DNA of 64,000 bases from the NCBI RefSeq assembly GCF_003261575.2, contig NZ_CP036175.1, forward strand, positions 6,014,001 to 6,078,000. The letters are read 5' to 3'. The notes under the pieces were generated by a model, which had not been told where the DNA came from, did not search any database, and saw only the letters and a list, made by a program, of their open reading frames with translations. Each line of letters opens with the position of its first letter. Position 1 is the first letter of the stretch. A program made the translations under genes and the position numbers. The stretch comes from Klebsiella huaxiensis. GTDB lineage: Bacteria; Pseudomonadota; Gammaproteobacteria; Enterobacterales; Enterobacteriaceae. Positions 8,933-17,206 of this stretch are shown here, piece by piece.

Positions 8933-10489
8933 TTATTTCTTCACATCGATGACGCGCATGCCGTTAAGCTGTTCATCCGTTATCTTATTCCCGGCCTTAA
9001 AGTAGTCTACTACCGCATTTGAAACGTAGTAGCCGCCAGAAGTGTTACGCGCCTGCCCTTGGGTAAACGCGGCAAACCCATCACCGCCATCGGCAAGGAA
9101 GCTATTGGTGGCAATATGATAAACCGCCGCATCTTCAACGGGTTTGCCGTTCAGCATAAATGACACGACACGCTGGCCCAGCGGTTTGCTGCTGTCATAC
9201 TGCATCTCCAGGCCTTTGGAGACCTGCAGCACGCCGTTGCTCAGCCCTGCACCGTGTTCCATCAGGCTGCGCAACTGCTTGCCGCTCAGATCCATGGTGA
9301 CCAGCTCGTTCGGGAACGGGAAAGTACTGATAACAGCTCCCATGCTCACCGCCCCGGCAGGGATTTCATTACGGATACCGCCCGAATTGGTTAACGCCAC
9401 CTGCGTCTCCTTACCTGCCGCCAGCATCAATGCATCTGCGGCAAGATTGCCCAGCGGCGAAGAGACGCCATAAGCGCGGGTCAGTTCAACAGGCGATTGA
9501 GTAATAACCTGCTGCACCACCTGATCCAGTTTCTTATTCCAGCCATCAATGACCTGCTTCGTTTGCGGGTCGGCCTGCCACTCATCGGCATAAATAGTTT
9601 TCAGCTCGAAGCTCTTCACCGCAAACTGATGCGGCTTCTCCTGATAATCCAGCACCAGTTTCCCTACGTCGATGCCGCCGCTATCGGTGGAAAGAATCAG
9701 CGTATTACCCACTTTAATCGGCTCCGGCGTGCCAACATGGGCGTGGCCGGTAATCAAAACGTCCAGCCCTTTGACCTGGCCTGCGGTCTGAATATCTTTA
9801 TCCAACGCGCGACGCACATCGGTTCCTCCCTGGCTCGACTGACGCGCCGGAACGCCTTCATGAATCAGGGCGACGGTCAGATCCACTTTGCCCTTAAGCT
9901 CATCAATATAATGCTGTAGCCATTTCACCTCATCGCGCGCTTCAATACCGACCCGCGTCGCGGCGGAAACCGTATCGTCAAAAGCAAACACGCCGTGCAG
10001 GCCAATCACGCCGATTTTCACGCCATCTTTTTCGATAATAGTATACGGCTTATCCCAGAACGCTTTATCGCTGTTCTGGTAGAAAATATTGCCCTGCACA
10101 ATCGGGAATTTCGCCTGGCTAAGCTGGAGCAACGTATTGTCCCAGCCGTGATCAAACTCATGATTACCGATGGTTACCGCGTCGTAGGGCATGGTGTTCA
10201 TAATATCGATGATCGCTTTGCCCTTGGTCAGACTGCTGATATAGGGGCCGGTAAAATAATCACCGGCATCAAAAAACCAGGTCGCATTATTTTTCGCTTT
10301 TTCCTGTTTCACCATCGTCGTGATATTCGCCCAGCCGCCGATATCCCGCTTACCGTCGGCAATCCACGGCACTTTATAGGGTTCGACATGGGCATGAAGA
10401 TCGTTGGTGTAAATGATGGTGACATCTTTGGCGCATGCCCAGAAAGGCAAGGTCAGCAGGATAACGGCGCTCATTGTTTTTAATTTCAT
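8933..10489 (-). CDS. Periplasmic 5'-nucleotidase / UDP-sugar hydrolase family protein (UshA-like)
   Basis: Secreted metallophosphoesterase of 518 residues. A signal peptide ends near ACA-KD (about residue 21). The N-terminal calcineurin-like domain shows the metal motifs YTNDLHAHVEP, FDAGDYFTG, GNHEFDHGWD and GHAHVG; the C-terminal nucleotidase domain shows NSGGIRNEIPAG and a substrate-clamping FLADGGDGF motif. The family releases phosphate from nucleotides or UDP-sugars in the periplasm. It is probably a paralogue of ushA rather than ushA itself, judged by its place next to met genes. A consensus CRP box lies 59 bp upstream. Confidence 0.85.
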   Translation of the reverse strand: MKLKTMSAVILLTLPFWACAKDVTIIYTNDLHAHVEPYKVPWIADGKRDIGGWANITTMVKQEKAKNNATWFFDAGDYFTGPYISSLTKGKAIIDIMNTMPYDAVTIGNHEFDHGWDNTLLQLSQAKFPIVQGNIFYQNSDKAFWDKPYTIIEKDGVKIGVIGLHGVFAFDDTVSAATRVGIEARDEVKWLQHYIDELKGKVDLTVALIHEGVPARQSSQGGTDVRRALDKDIQTAGQVKGLDVLITGHAHVGTPEPIKVGNTLILSTDSGGIDVGKLVLDYQEKPHQFAVKSFELKTIYADEWQADPQTKQVIDGWNKKLDQVVQQVITQSPVELTRAYGVSSPLGNLAADALMLAAGKETQVALTNSGGIRNEIPAGAVSMGAVISTFPFPNELVTMDLSGKQLRSLMEHGAGLSNGVLQVSKGLEMQYDSSKPLGQRVVSFMLNGKPVEDAAVYHIATNSFLADGGDGFAAFTQGQARNTSGGYYVSNAVVDYFKAGNKITDEQLNGMRVIDVKK

Positions 10490-10547
10490 CGGAGTTCCTT
10501 TCAGAGAGGTAAAGAACCGCTAAGTTACGTTCTGAAAGACTTTTTTA

Positions 10548-10563
10548 TGTGAGAGCATTCACA
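10548..10563. promoter_or_regulatory. Consensus CRP-binding site
   Basis: TGTGA-GAGCAT-TCACA matches the CRP consensus halves exactly and is flanked by A and T. It lies between the divergent nucleotidase gene (start 10489) and the zinc-ribbon gene (start 10628), 59 and 65 bp away. Catabolite control of the nucleotidase is the more plausible target. Confidence 0.75.
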
Positions 10564-10627
10564 TTTGTATGCAACTTGAGCAAGGCAAAATTAACGACCT
10601 GCAAAAATCGTTGGTATTGGCCTGTAA

Positions 10628-11764
10628 ATGGATAACCTTTTTACCCTTAACGCCTGCAAAACCTACGGCTGTCGCAATTTAGGCTTACCGTCTGCGGCCG
10701 ACTATCATTCCCCGGACTATCGGCTGGGCTATCCCGCGCTGCACTGTTCAGCCTGCGGCAGCTATCCGCCCCTATTTAATGATGAAGAGTTCCGGCCCTG
10801 GCTGGCCGCTTATCTGACCGATTACGCCCAACGCGAGGGCTATTTTTGCCCGGCCTGTTACCAGCGGGACATTATTCGCTACGGCTACAATCCGAAGGGA
10901 ACCCAGCGCCTTCAGTGCCGCCGCTGCGAAAAAGTCTGGACGCCGAAACTCCCGCACCCCGCCGCGATTGCACTTCCGCAGCATATTTGCAGCGTGCCGC
11001 TGATCGTGCCATTTCAGGGGACTCATGAAGGGCAAAAGCTCTATGTTTTGCTGAGTTTCGACGCCGTTCGCGGCAATGTGCTCCATCTGTCGACCAACTT
11101 TACCCCTCTTTCGGCTGGCGCATCATTACGTTATCGCTGGCGGGGAACGCCAGAGACGCAGGGCGCGGCTGGCGATATCGTTCAGCGAGTTTCGCAGACC
11201 GAAGCGGGCTTTTTGCAACGCAGTCAGTTCGATGAAATACAGTACGGCAGCGCCGCACCAAAGCGAAATTCCCGCGGCAGTATTCTGCGTCCGGTTATCG
11301 CCGCGCACGGCCACTTCAAGCTGCTCAGCCATCGGTTTCCTGAGGTGAAAACGCATGTGATTGCCCATGAATGTTTTTTACGCGGTGCGGCAATCGTTGC
11401 CTGGGCTAAGGTGTTCCGCCAGCGGCAGGGAGAGTTGTGGTATGTGGAAGAAGAAATAAATAATCCTGCCAGCTCAGCCCCGTGGCGGCTACAGGGAAAA
11501 ACGTATCATGGCTGGTGGCAAAATCCGTGGCAGCTCTGGACGCAGGAAGAGAACCAGAAAATGACCTGCCTGCTTGCCGGTACTTCGGGTAAGAGCGCCT
11601 TCACCCCGGATCTCGCGGCCAGCCGATGTTTCACAACATGGCTGGAAAAGAGGCCAGAGTTCACACAGAGCGCCCTGTTTTCCGCAGGACGCGTGACGCA
11701 AATACTGGCCTCGTTAGCGCGAGAGTATAGCGCGGCGCTTACAGCAGCTGCGCCAGGCGGTTGA
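10628..11764 (+). CDS. Unrecognised protein with IS1 InsA-like zinc ribbons
   Basis: I do not recognise this 378-residue cytoplasmic protein. Its first 110 residues hold cysteine pairs CKTYGC, CSACG, CPACYQRD and CRRCEKVW, making probably two zinc ribbons. The second (CPACYQRDIIRYGYNPKG, then QRLQCRRCEKVW) strongly resembles the DNA-binding zinc finger of the IS1 protein InsA. The remaining 260 residues contain no DDE motif or other motif I can name. It is divergent from the nucleotidase gene, and its last 26 bp overlap the end of convergent metL. It could be a domesticated transposase relative or a DNA-binding regulator; neither is shown. Confidence 0.65.
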   Translation: MDNLFTLNACKTYGCRNLGLPSAADYHSPDYRLGYPALHCSACGSYPPLFNDEEFRPWLAAYLTDYAQREGYFCPACYQRDIIRYGYNPKGTQRLQCRRCEKVWTPKLPHPAAIALPQHICSVPLIVPFQGTHEGQKLYVLLSFDAVRGNVLHLSTNFTPLSAGASLRYRWRGTPETQGAAGDIVQRVSQTEAGFLQRSQFDEIQYGSAAPKRNSRGSILRPVIAAHGHFKLLSHRFPEVKTHVIAHECFLRGAAIVAWAKVFRQRQGELWYVEEEINNPASSAPWRLQGKTYHGWWQNPWQLWTQEENQKMTCLLAGTSGKSAFTPDLAASRCFTTWLEKRPEFTQSALFSAGRVTQILASLAREYSAALTAAAPGG

Positions 11765-14171
11765 TATCGGACTGAATCGCCCCGGCGGTCACATCACGAC
11801 CCGCGCCCGGTCCGCGGATCACCAGCGGGTTATCGCGATACCAGCGGCTCTCGATGGCAAAGACGTTATCGCACGGCAGCAGGGCAGCCAGCGGATGCTC
11901 TTCGCGCACCGCCTCAACGCCAACGCGGGCTTTACCGTTGGCGTCAAACCGCGCCACATAGCGCAGCACCAGGCCCATTTCACGCGCCGCTTCCAGACGC
12001 TGTAGCATCTGCTCGTTCAGCTCTTCGCCATTCTCGAAGAAATGATCGACGGAACCCTCTTCACAGTGGGCAGGCACCAACGACTCAACGCGCACCTGAT
12101 CCGGTTCGATGTCATAACCCGCTTCACGCGCCAGGATCACCAGCTTACGCATGACGTCTTTCCCGGAGAGATCGACGCGCGGATCCGGCTCGGTCAGCCC
12201 CTGTTGCCAGGCCTGATCGACAAGGTCGGTGAACGGCACGGTGCCGTCAAACTGCAGGAACAACCACGAAAGCGTGCCGGAGAAAATGCCGCTCAGCGCC
12301 AGGATATTATCGCCGCTATCAATCAGATCGCGCACCGTGTGGTTGACCGGCAGCCCGGCACCGACGGTGGCGTTGTATAACCAATGACGGCCCGTTTTCT
12401 CAAACGCGTCATGAATCTGCCGATATTTACTGCTGCTACTGGCCCCCGCCAGCTTATTCGCGCTGATAACGTGGAAACCATGGCTAGCGAAATCAAGGTA
12501 CTGATCGGCCAGTTGCTCGCTGGCGGTCACGTCCAGCACCACTAAATCATCGTACGGATGCGCACGCATCCACAGGAACAGTGACTCTTCATCCTGTTCA
12601 ACGGCTTCATCATTAAAGAAAGCGAGCGCGCGACTGGCGTCAAGGCCTTCGTAATTGAGCAGGCTACGGCGGCTATCTACCACGCCGGCAAGGATGAACT
12701 CAAAACCGGTACGGGCGGAGAGCGTAGTCTGCTCGCGAGCAAACAGCTCCAGCCAGCGGGAACCGATATTACCTTTGCCAAACAGCACCAGACCAATGCG
12801 CTTTTCCGCACGAAACAGCGACTGATGCAGCCCCTGGATCAGGCTTTCGGTCGGCCCGGCGCGCAGGACCGCGACCAGGCTGATGCCCTCTTCCGATTGC
12901 CAGGTAAACTCCACCGGCTGGCCTTTTAGCTGCTGCCAGAAACGGTGGCAGTGCAGCGGATTACGGGTCACACCAGCGCCAACCATCGCTACCAGCGCCA
13001 GCTTCTGACGCAGGCGCAGCTCACCCGGCAGCCCTGCTTCATCCAGCAGTTTAAGCGCGCTGTCGGCCACCTCAGAGGTGTAGCAGAATTGCAGCAGCTT
13101 ACGATCGGCATGTACACCAACCGCCAGCGGACGCAGCTGGGCGCGTTTTAAAATGGCATCCAGCTCTTTATGCGCCAGTTTGAAATCCTGACCGCCTGGC
13201 ACCTGGAACTCAATCAGGCAGACATCATCATGACTGGTGACAATCCGCGCCCCGGTGCCGGAAGCCAGCACGCGCTCGATACGCGTCGAACCCTGATCCG
13301 GCGTATAGCTACAGCGTAATTGTAAATCGATATCGCTGCCGGATACCGGCTGCAATGTACGGGCATGCAGCACCGGAGCCGCCAGACGAGCCAGTTCGCT
13401 GGCTTCGTCAAGACGCAGCAGCGGCAGCAGGCAGGCATCTTTTACTTTACGCGGGTCCGCGCTGTAAACCCCGGCCACATCGCTCCAGATAGTAACGCGA
13501 GACGCCCCGGCCAGCGCGCCAATTTGGGTCGCGGAGTAGTCAGAACCATTACGTCCCAGCAGTACGGTTTCTCCGGCATTGTTGCGCGAGATAAACCCGG
13601 TCACCACCAGACGTTTATTTGGATGCTGCGCCATCAACTGCTGTAAAAGCGGGTAGGATAAACCTTCATCCACCTGCGGCTGCGCGGAGCGCTCGGCGCG
13701 TAAGAAGCTACGTGCGTCCAGCCAGGCAGCTTCTACGCCCAGATGATTGAGCACCGCCGCCATCAGGCGGGCTGACCAGACTTCGCCGTGGCCGACGACT
13801 TCGGCATATATCGCGTCCGTCACGCCGCTATCAAGCAGCCCGGCCAGGCGCTCAAGATCGTGAATAAACGTGGCGATCAGCGTATCGGCAGCGTCTGCCG
13901 ACAGCAGCCCGGAAATCAGCTCCGTCTGGTAACGACGAAGCGACTGTTGCACTTGATGCGCAGAGAGACGATCGGTTTGGCTGAGTTTCAGCCAGCTAAT
14001 CAACTGGTTGGTGGTACTGCCGGCGGCGGACACGACCATCATATCGCCCGCCTGCGAATACTCCGTCATGATCCCCGCGACGCGCAGGTAACATTTCGCA
14101 TCCGCTAAACTACTCCCACCAAACTTGTGCAGCTGACGACCCTTCGCCCCTGCCTGCGCAATCACACTCAT
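11739..14171 (-). CDS. metL: Bifunctional aspartokinase II / homoserine dehydrogenase II
   Basis: The 810 residues equal the length of E. coli MetL. The N-terminal aspartokinase (KFGGSSLADAKCYLRVA, then LGRNGSDYSA) phosphorylates aspartate; the central linker holds degenerate ACT-like regions; the C-terminal homoserine dehydrogenase has the Rossmann motif VLFGKGNIGSRWLELF and the NKLAGASSS segment. It works in the branch leading to methionine. It is 2 bp downstream of metB and is cotranscribed with it under MetJ. Its end overlaps the convergent zinc-ribbon gene. Confidence 0.97.
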   Translation of the reverse strand: MSVIAQAGAKGRQLHKFGGSSLADAKCYLRVAGIMTEYSQAGDMMVVSAAGSTTNQLISWLKLSQTDRLSAHQVQQSLRRYQTELISGLLSADAADTLIATFIHDLERLAGLLDSGVTDAIYAEVVGHGEVWSARLMAAVLNHLGVEAAWLDARSFLRAERSAQPQVDEGLSYPLLQQLMAQHPNKRLVVTGFISRNNAGETVLLGRNGSDYSATQIGALAGASRVTIWSDVAGVYSADPRKVKDACLLPLLRLDEASELARLAAPVLHARTLQPVSGSDIDLQLRCSYTPDQGSTRIERVLASGTGARIVTSHDDVCLIEFQVPGGQDFKLAHKELDAILKRAQLRPLAVGVHADRKLLQFCYTSEVADSALKLLDEAGLPGELRLRQKLALVAMVGAGVTRNPLHCHRFWQQLKGQPVEFTWQSEEGISLVAVLRAGPTESLIQGLHQSLFRAEKRIGLVLFGKGNIGSRWLELFAREQTTLSARTGFEFILAGVVDSRRSLLNYEGLDASRALAFFNDEAVEQDEESLFLWMRAHPYDDLVVLDVTASEQLADQYLDFASHGFHVISANKLAGASSSSKYRQIHDAFEKTGRHWLYNATVGAGLPVNHTVRDLIDSGDNILALSGIFSGTLSWLFLQFDGTVPFTDLVDQAWQQGLTEPDPRVDLSGKDVMRKLVILAREAGYDIEPDQVRVESLVPAHCEEGSVDHFFENGEELNEQMLQRLEAAREMGLVLRYVARFDANGKARVGVEAVREEHPLAALLPCDNVFAIESRWYRDNPLVIRGPGAGRDVTAGAIQSDINRLAQLL

Positions 14172-14173
14172 GT

Positions 14174-15334
14174 TTATTCCTCGTTTGCTGCCCGGAAGCC
14201 ATTTTCCAGGTCGGCAATTAAATCTTCACCATCTTCAATACCGGTCGAAATACGCAGAAGCGTTTCTGAGATCCCTGCCGCCGCACGCGCCTCAGGCGCC
14301 ATGCCCGCGTGGGTCATCGTCGCGGCGTGGGAAATCAGACTTTCAACGCCCCCCAGCGATTCCGCCAGCGTAAACAGCGACAATCCGCTCAGGAAACGAC
14401 GCAGCGTTTGCTCATCGCCATCCAGCTCGAAACTTAACATCGCGCCAAAACCTTTTTGCTGACGCGCCGCAATCTCATGCCCCTGGTTTTCCGGCAGAGA
14501 CGGATGGTACAGTTTTTTCACCAGCGGCTGGGTTTTCAGATAGTCGACAATCGCCAGCGCGTTACGCTGAGCCACTTCCATACGCGGAGAGAGCGTACGT
14601 AAACCGCGCAGCAGCAGATAGCTATCAAATGCCCCACCGGTGACGCCGATATTATTCGCCCACCATGCCAGTTCGGTGACAGTCGCCGGATCTTTGGCGA
14701 TAACCACCCCGGCCACCACATCAGAATGGCCGTTTAAATATTTGGTGCATGAATGCAACACCAGATCGGCGCCCAGCGCCAGCGGATTCTGCAAAGCCGG
14801 GCTCAGGAAGGTGTTATCCACCACGCTCACCGCGCCAGCCTCACGGGCCAGACCGCAGATTTTCGCAATATCCACAACTCTCAGCAATGGATTACTTGGA
14901 CTTTCGACCAGAACCAGCTTCGGTTTTTCAGCCAGCGCGGCGCTCAGCGCCTGCTCGTCATTCTGATCAACAAACAGCACGCGATAGCAGCCGCGCTTCG
15001 CCAGGCTATCAAACAGCCGATAGCTGCCGCCGTAGCAGTCGTGCGGCGCCACCAGCACATCGCCTGGTTTCAGGAATACCGTGGTGACCAGCAGAATCGC
15101 CGACATCCCGGTATTGGTGAGAACCGCCCCCGCACCGCCCTCTAGCTCTGCCAGCGCACGCTGCACCACATCACGGGTCGGGTTACCGCGACGAGAATAG
15201 TCGTGAGCGCGAGGTTCGTTAAATCCGGTGAAGTTATAGGTGCTGGAGAGGTGAATCGGCGGGACAACGCAACCGTACTGCTCGTCGTCATTTAAACCGC
15301 TACGCACTGCGATGGTGGCCTGTTTACGCGTCAT
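14174..15334 (-). CDS. metB: Cystathionine gamma-synthase
   Basis: PLP enzyme joining O-succinylhomoserine and cysteine to give cystathionine, the first sulfur step of methionine synthesis. The 386 residues match E. coli MetB. The PLP lysine is in HSCTKYLNGHSDV and the phosphate-binding region in SRRGNPTRDV. It is the first gene of the metBL operon, divergent from metJ across a 266-bp control region with met boxes. Confidence 0.97.
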   Translation of the reverse strand: MTRKQATIAVRSGLNDDEQYGCVVPPIHLSSTYNFTGFNEPRAHDYSRRGNPTRDVVQRALAELEGGAGAVLTNTGMSAILLVTTVFLKPGDVLVAPHDCYGGSYRLFDSLAKRGCYRVLFVDQNDEQALSAALAEKPKLVLVESPSNPLLRVVDIAKICGLAREAGAVSVVDNTFLSPALQNPLALGADLVLHSCTKYLNGHSDVVAGVVIAKDPATVTELAWWANNIGVTGGAFDSYLLLRGLRTLSPRMEVAQRNALAIVDYLKTQPLVKKLYHPSLPENQGHEIAARQQKGFGAMLSFELDGDEQTLRRFLSGLSLFTLAESLGGVESLISHAATMTHAGMAPEARAAAGISETLLRISTGIEDGEDLIADLENGFRAANEE

Positions 15335-15395
15335 GTTGGGGAGTTCCTGGCTGAATCGGTGAAAAGTCAGGCTTCAGAGTAAACATAGTTATAAT

Positions 15396-15427
15396 AGACG
15401 TCAATACATCTGGACATCTAAACTTCT
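15396..15427. promoter_or_regulatory. MetJ operator of metB-metJ: tandem met boxes
   Basis: Four abutting 8-bp units AGACGTCA, ATACATCT, GGACATCT and AAACTTCT resemble the AGACGTCT consensus. They lie in the shared control region between divergent metB and metJ, matching the known MetJ site of E. coli. The rest of the region carries the two promoters. Confidence 0.9.
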
Positions 15428-15600
15428 TTGCGTATAGATTGAGCAAACAGGAAATAGCCGTTAAAATTATATGCATTAGCGCACATCCGTAGCGGCTTGT
15501 CTGGTGTCAGACGCGCCCCTCTGCGGTAAACTACGCGCAATTATGGCCTGAACTCGCGTTCCTGGCCCTTAACTAATGAATAGAGGATTAAAGGTAACTC

Positions 15601-15918
15601 ATGGCTGAATGGAGCGGCGAATATATCAGCCCATACGCTGAGCACGGTAAGAAGAGTGAACAAGTAAAGAAAATTACGGTTTCCATTCCTCTGAAGGTGT
15701 TAAAAATCCTCACCGATGAACGCACGCGTCGTCAGGTGAACAACCTGCGTCACGCCACCAACAGCGAACTGCTGTGTGAAGCGTTCCTGCATGCCTTTAC
15801 CGGCCAACCGTTGCCTAACGATGAAGACCTGCGTAAAGAGCGCAGCGATGAAATCCCGGAAGCGGCGAAACAGATTATGCGTGAAATGGGTATCGACCCG
15901 GATACGTGGGAATACTAA
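15601..15918 (+). CDS. metJ: Methionine repressor MetJ
   Basis: Ribbon-helix-helix repressor of 105 residues that binds met boxes with S-adenosylmethionine as corepressor. It is nearly identical to E. coli MetJ: the DNA-contacting strand KKITVSIPLKVLKIL and the helix RHATNSELLCEAFLHAF are both present. It shuts down metB, metL, metF and other met genes and itself. It is divergent from metB. A terminator follows before yiiX. Confidence 0.98.
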   Translation: MAEWSGEYISPYAEHGKKSEQVKKITVSIPLKVLKILTDERTRRQVNNLRHATNSELLCEAFLHAFTGQPLPNDEDLRKERSDEIPEAAKQIMREMGIDPDTWEY

Positions 15919-15926
15919 ATCACTGA

Positions 15927-15956
15927 GAGCGGCCAGGGAAACCAGCCGCTCTTTTT
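15927..15956 (+). terminator. metJ terminator
   Basis: Stem GAGCGGC (15927-15933) with GCCGCTC (15945-15951), then TTTTT. It begins 8 bp after the metJ stop. Confidence 0.8.
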
Positions 15957-15981
15957 ATATGTATAACAAGGACGTTATGCC

Positions 15982-16590
15982 ATGAAGTATTGTGTTCTGG
16001 CCCTTAGCCTGGCGTTGACCTTCTCCGCACATGCCTGGGAACCGCAGACTGGCGATATCGTTTTTCAGATATCTCGCTCATCGCAAAGCAAAGCTATCCA
16101 GCTGGCGACTCATTCCGATTACAGCCACACCGGCATGGTCGTGATTCGCAATAAAAAATCCTACGTCTTTGAAGCCGTTGGGCCGGTGGTTTACACGCCG
16201 CTGCAAAAGTGGGTCGCGCAGGGCGAGGACGGTAAATACGTCGTCCGGCGCGTGCGCGGTGGGCTTACCGCTGCGCAGCAAAAACAGCTGGCGCAAACGG
16301 CAAAGCGCTACCTCGGTCAACCTTACGATCTCTTCTTCTCATGGAGCGACGAGCGCCAGTACTGCTCCGAGGTCGTGTGGAAGGTGTATCACCGCGCCCT
16401 GGCGCTACAAATGGGTAAACTGCAAAAGCTGAGTGAGTTCGATCTCAACTCCCCGGTCGTTCGCGCCAAACTTAAAGAGCGTTATGGTCAGAATATCCCG
16501 CTGAACGAAACCGTGATCTCGCCGCAGGCGCTATTTGACGCCCCGCTGCTGGAAACCGTAGAAAAAAACTGGCCGCTGTTCTCCTGGTAA
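15982..16590 (+). CDS. yiiX: YiiX/YebB-like NlpC/P60-family cysteine hydrolase
   Basis: 202-residue exported protein. A signal peptide ends near SAHA-WEP (about residue 18). The permuted papain-like fold of the YaeF/YiiX group is indicated by an early histidine in HSDYSHTGMVV and a later cysteine in RQYCSEVVWKVYH, the candidate catalytic pair. The family may act on lipid, amide or ester bonds; its natural substrate is not established. The place between metJ and rpmE is the same as in E. coli. Confidence 0.88.
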   Translation: MKYCVLALSLALTFSAHAWEPQTGDIVFQISRSSQSKAIQLATHSDYSHTGMVVIRNKKSYVFEAVGPVVYTPLQKWVAQGEDGKYVVRRVRGGLTAAQQKQLAQTAKRYLGQPYDLFFSWSDERQYCSEVVWKVYHRALALQMGKLQKLSEFDLNSPVVRAKLKERYGQNIPLNETVISPQALFDAPLLETVEKNWPLFSW

Positions 16591-16711
16591 TGAATCAGGA
16601 AATCCTGGTTATTACATGGATATACTTACTGACAGGGGGAAATGTAGTGAAAGCGGTAAAAGAGAAGACAACCTGCCTGAATGGGTACTGCTATCCTCTG
16701 TAAAACAGAGA

Positions 16712-16734
16712 CAAAAAAGCCGCCCTGAGGCGGC
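16712..16734 (-). terminator. rpmE terminator
   Basis: GCCGCC-CTGA-GGCGGC stem-loop (16719-16734). Read on the minus strand it runs into TTTTTT, 16 bp after the rpmE stop. Confidence 0.8.
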
Positions 16735-16749
16735 TTCTTCTTCAGCAAA

Positions 16750-16965
16750 TTACTTGCTGGTACCCGGTACGCTGAAGCGCTTGTTGAAGCGGTCAACGCG
16801 GCCACCGGTGGCAACATCACGCTGTTTGCCGGTGTAGAACGGGTGGCATTTACCGCACACGTCGAGGTTCAGGTCGTGACCTACGGTAGAACGGATTTTC
16901 ATGACGTTACCGCAAGAGCAGTTTGCAGTAACTTCTTCGTATTTCGGATGAATATCTTTTTTCAT
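16750..16965 (-). CDS. rpmE: Large-subunit ribosomal protein bL31
   Basis: 71 residues, close to E. coli L31 (70). The zinc-binding cysteines are present in NCSCGNV and VCGKCHPFYTG, marking the zinc-containing C+ form. It bridges the ribosomal subunits. It is monocistronic and divergent from priA across 240 bp that hold both promoters; a TATACT at 17170-17175 is a candidate -10 for priA. Confidence 0.97.
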   Translation of the reverse strand: MKKDIHPKYEEVTANCSCGNVMKIRSTVGHDLNLDVCGKCHPFYTGKQRDVATGGRVDRFNKRFSVPGTSK

Positions 16966-17206
16966 GGGAGAACCTCAGTTAAGGCCGCGTCGCTCTTCCA
17001 GCCCTAACGCCAGACACCACGCGATGTTAATAATTTCCCGGCACGATTTCGCAAAGCAAAATTCCCGGGTAATAGATTTTGATGCTATACAAAGCACATC
17101 AAAGGCGGCGAATCATACAGAATTTGACCAGCATATGCAAACTGATCCGCGAGCCCTTATCACAATGTGTATACTAACCCGCCAGATTTCAAGTCAGGAA
17201 GATTAA

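Noticed and set aside
8933..10489. Lipoprotein signal in the UshA-like protein (Cys at LPFWAC)
   Set aside because: The residues before the cysteine (F-W-A) do not fit a lipobox; the ACA-KD site fits ordinary signal peptidase cleavage.
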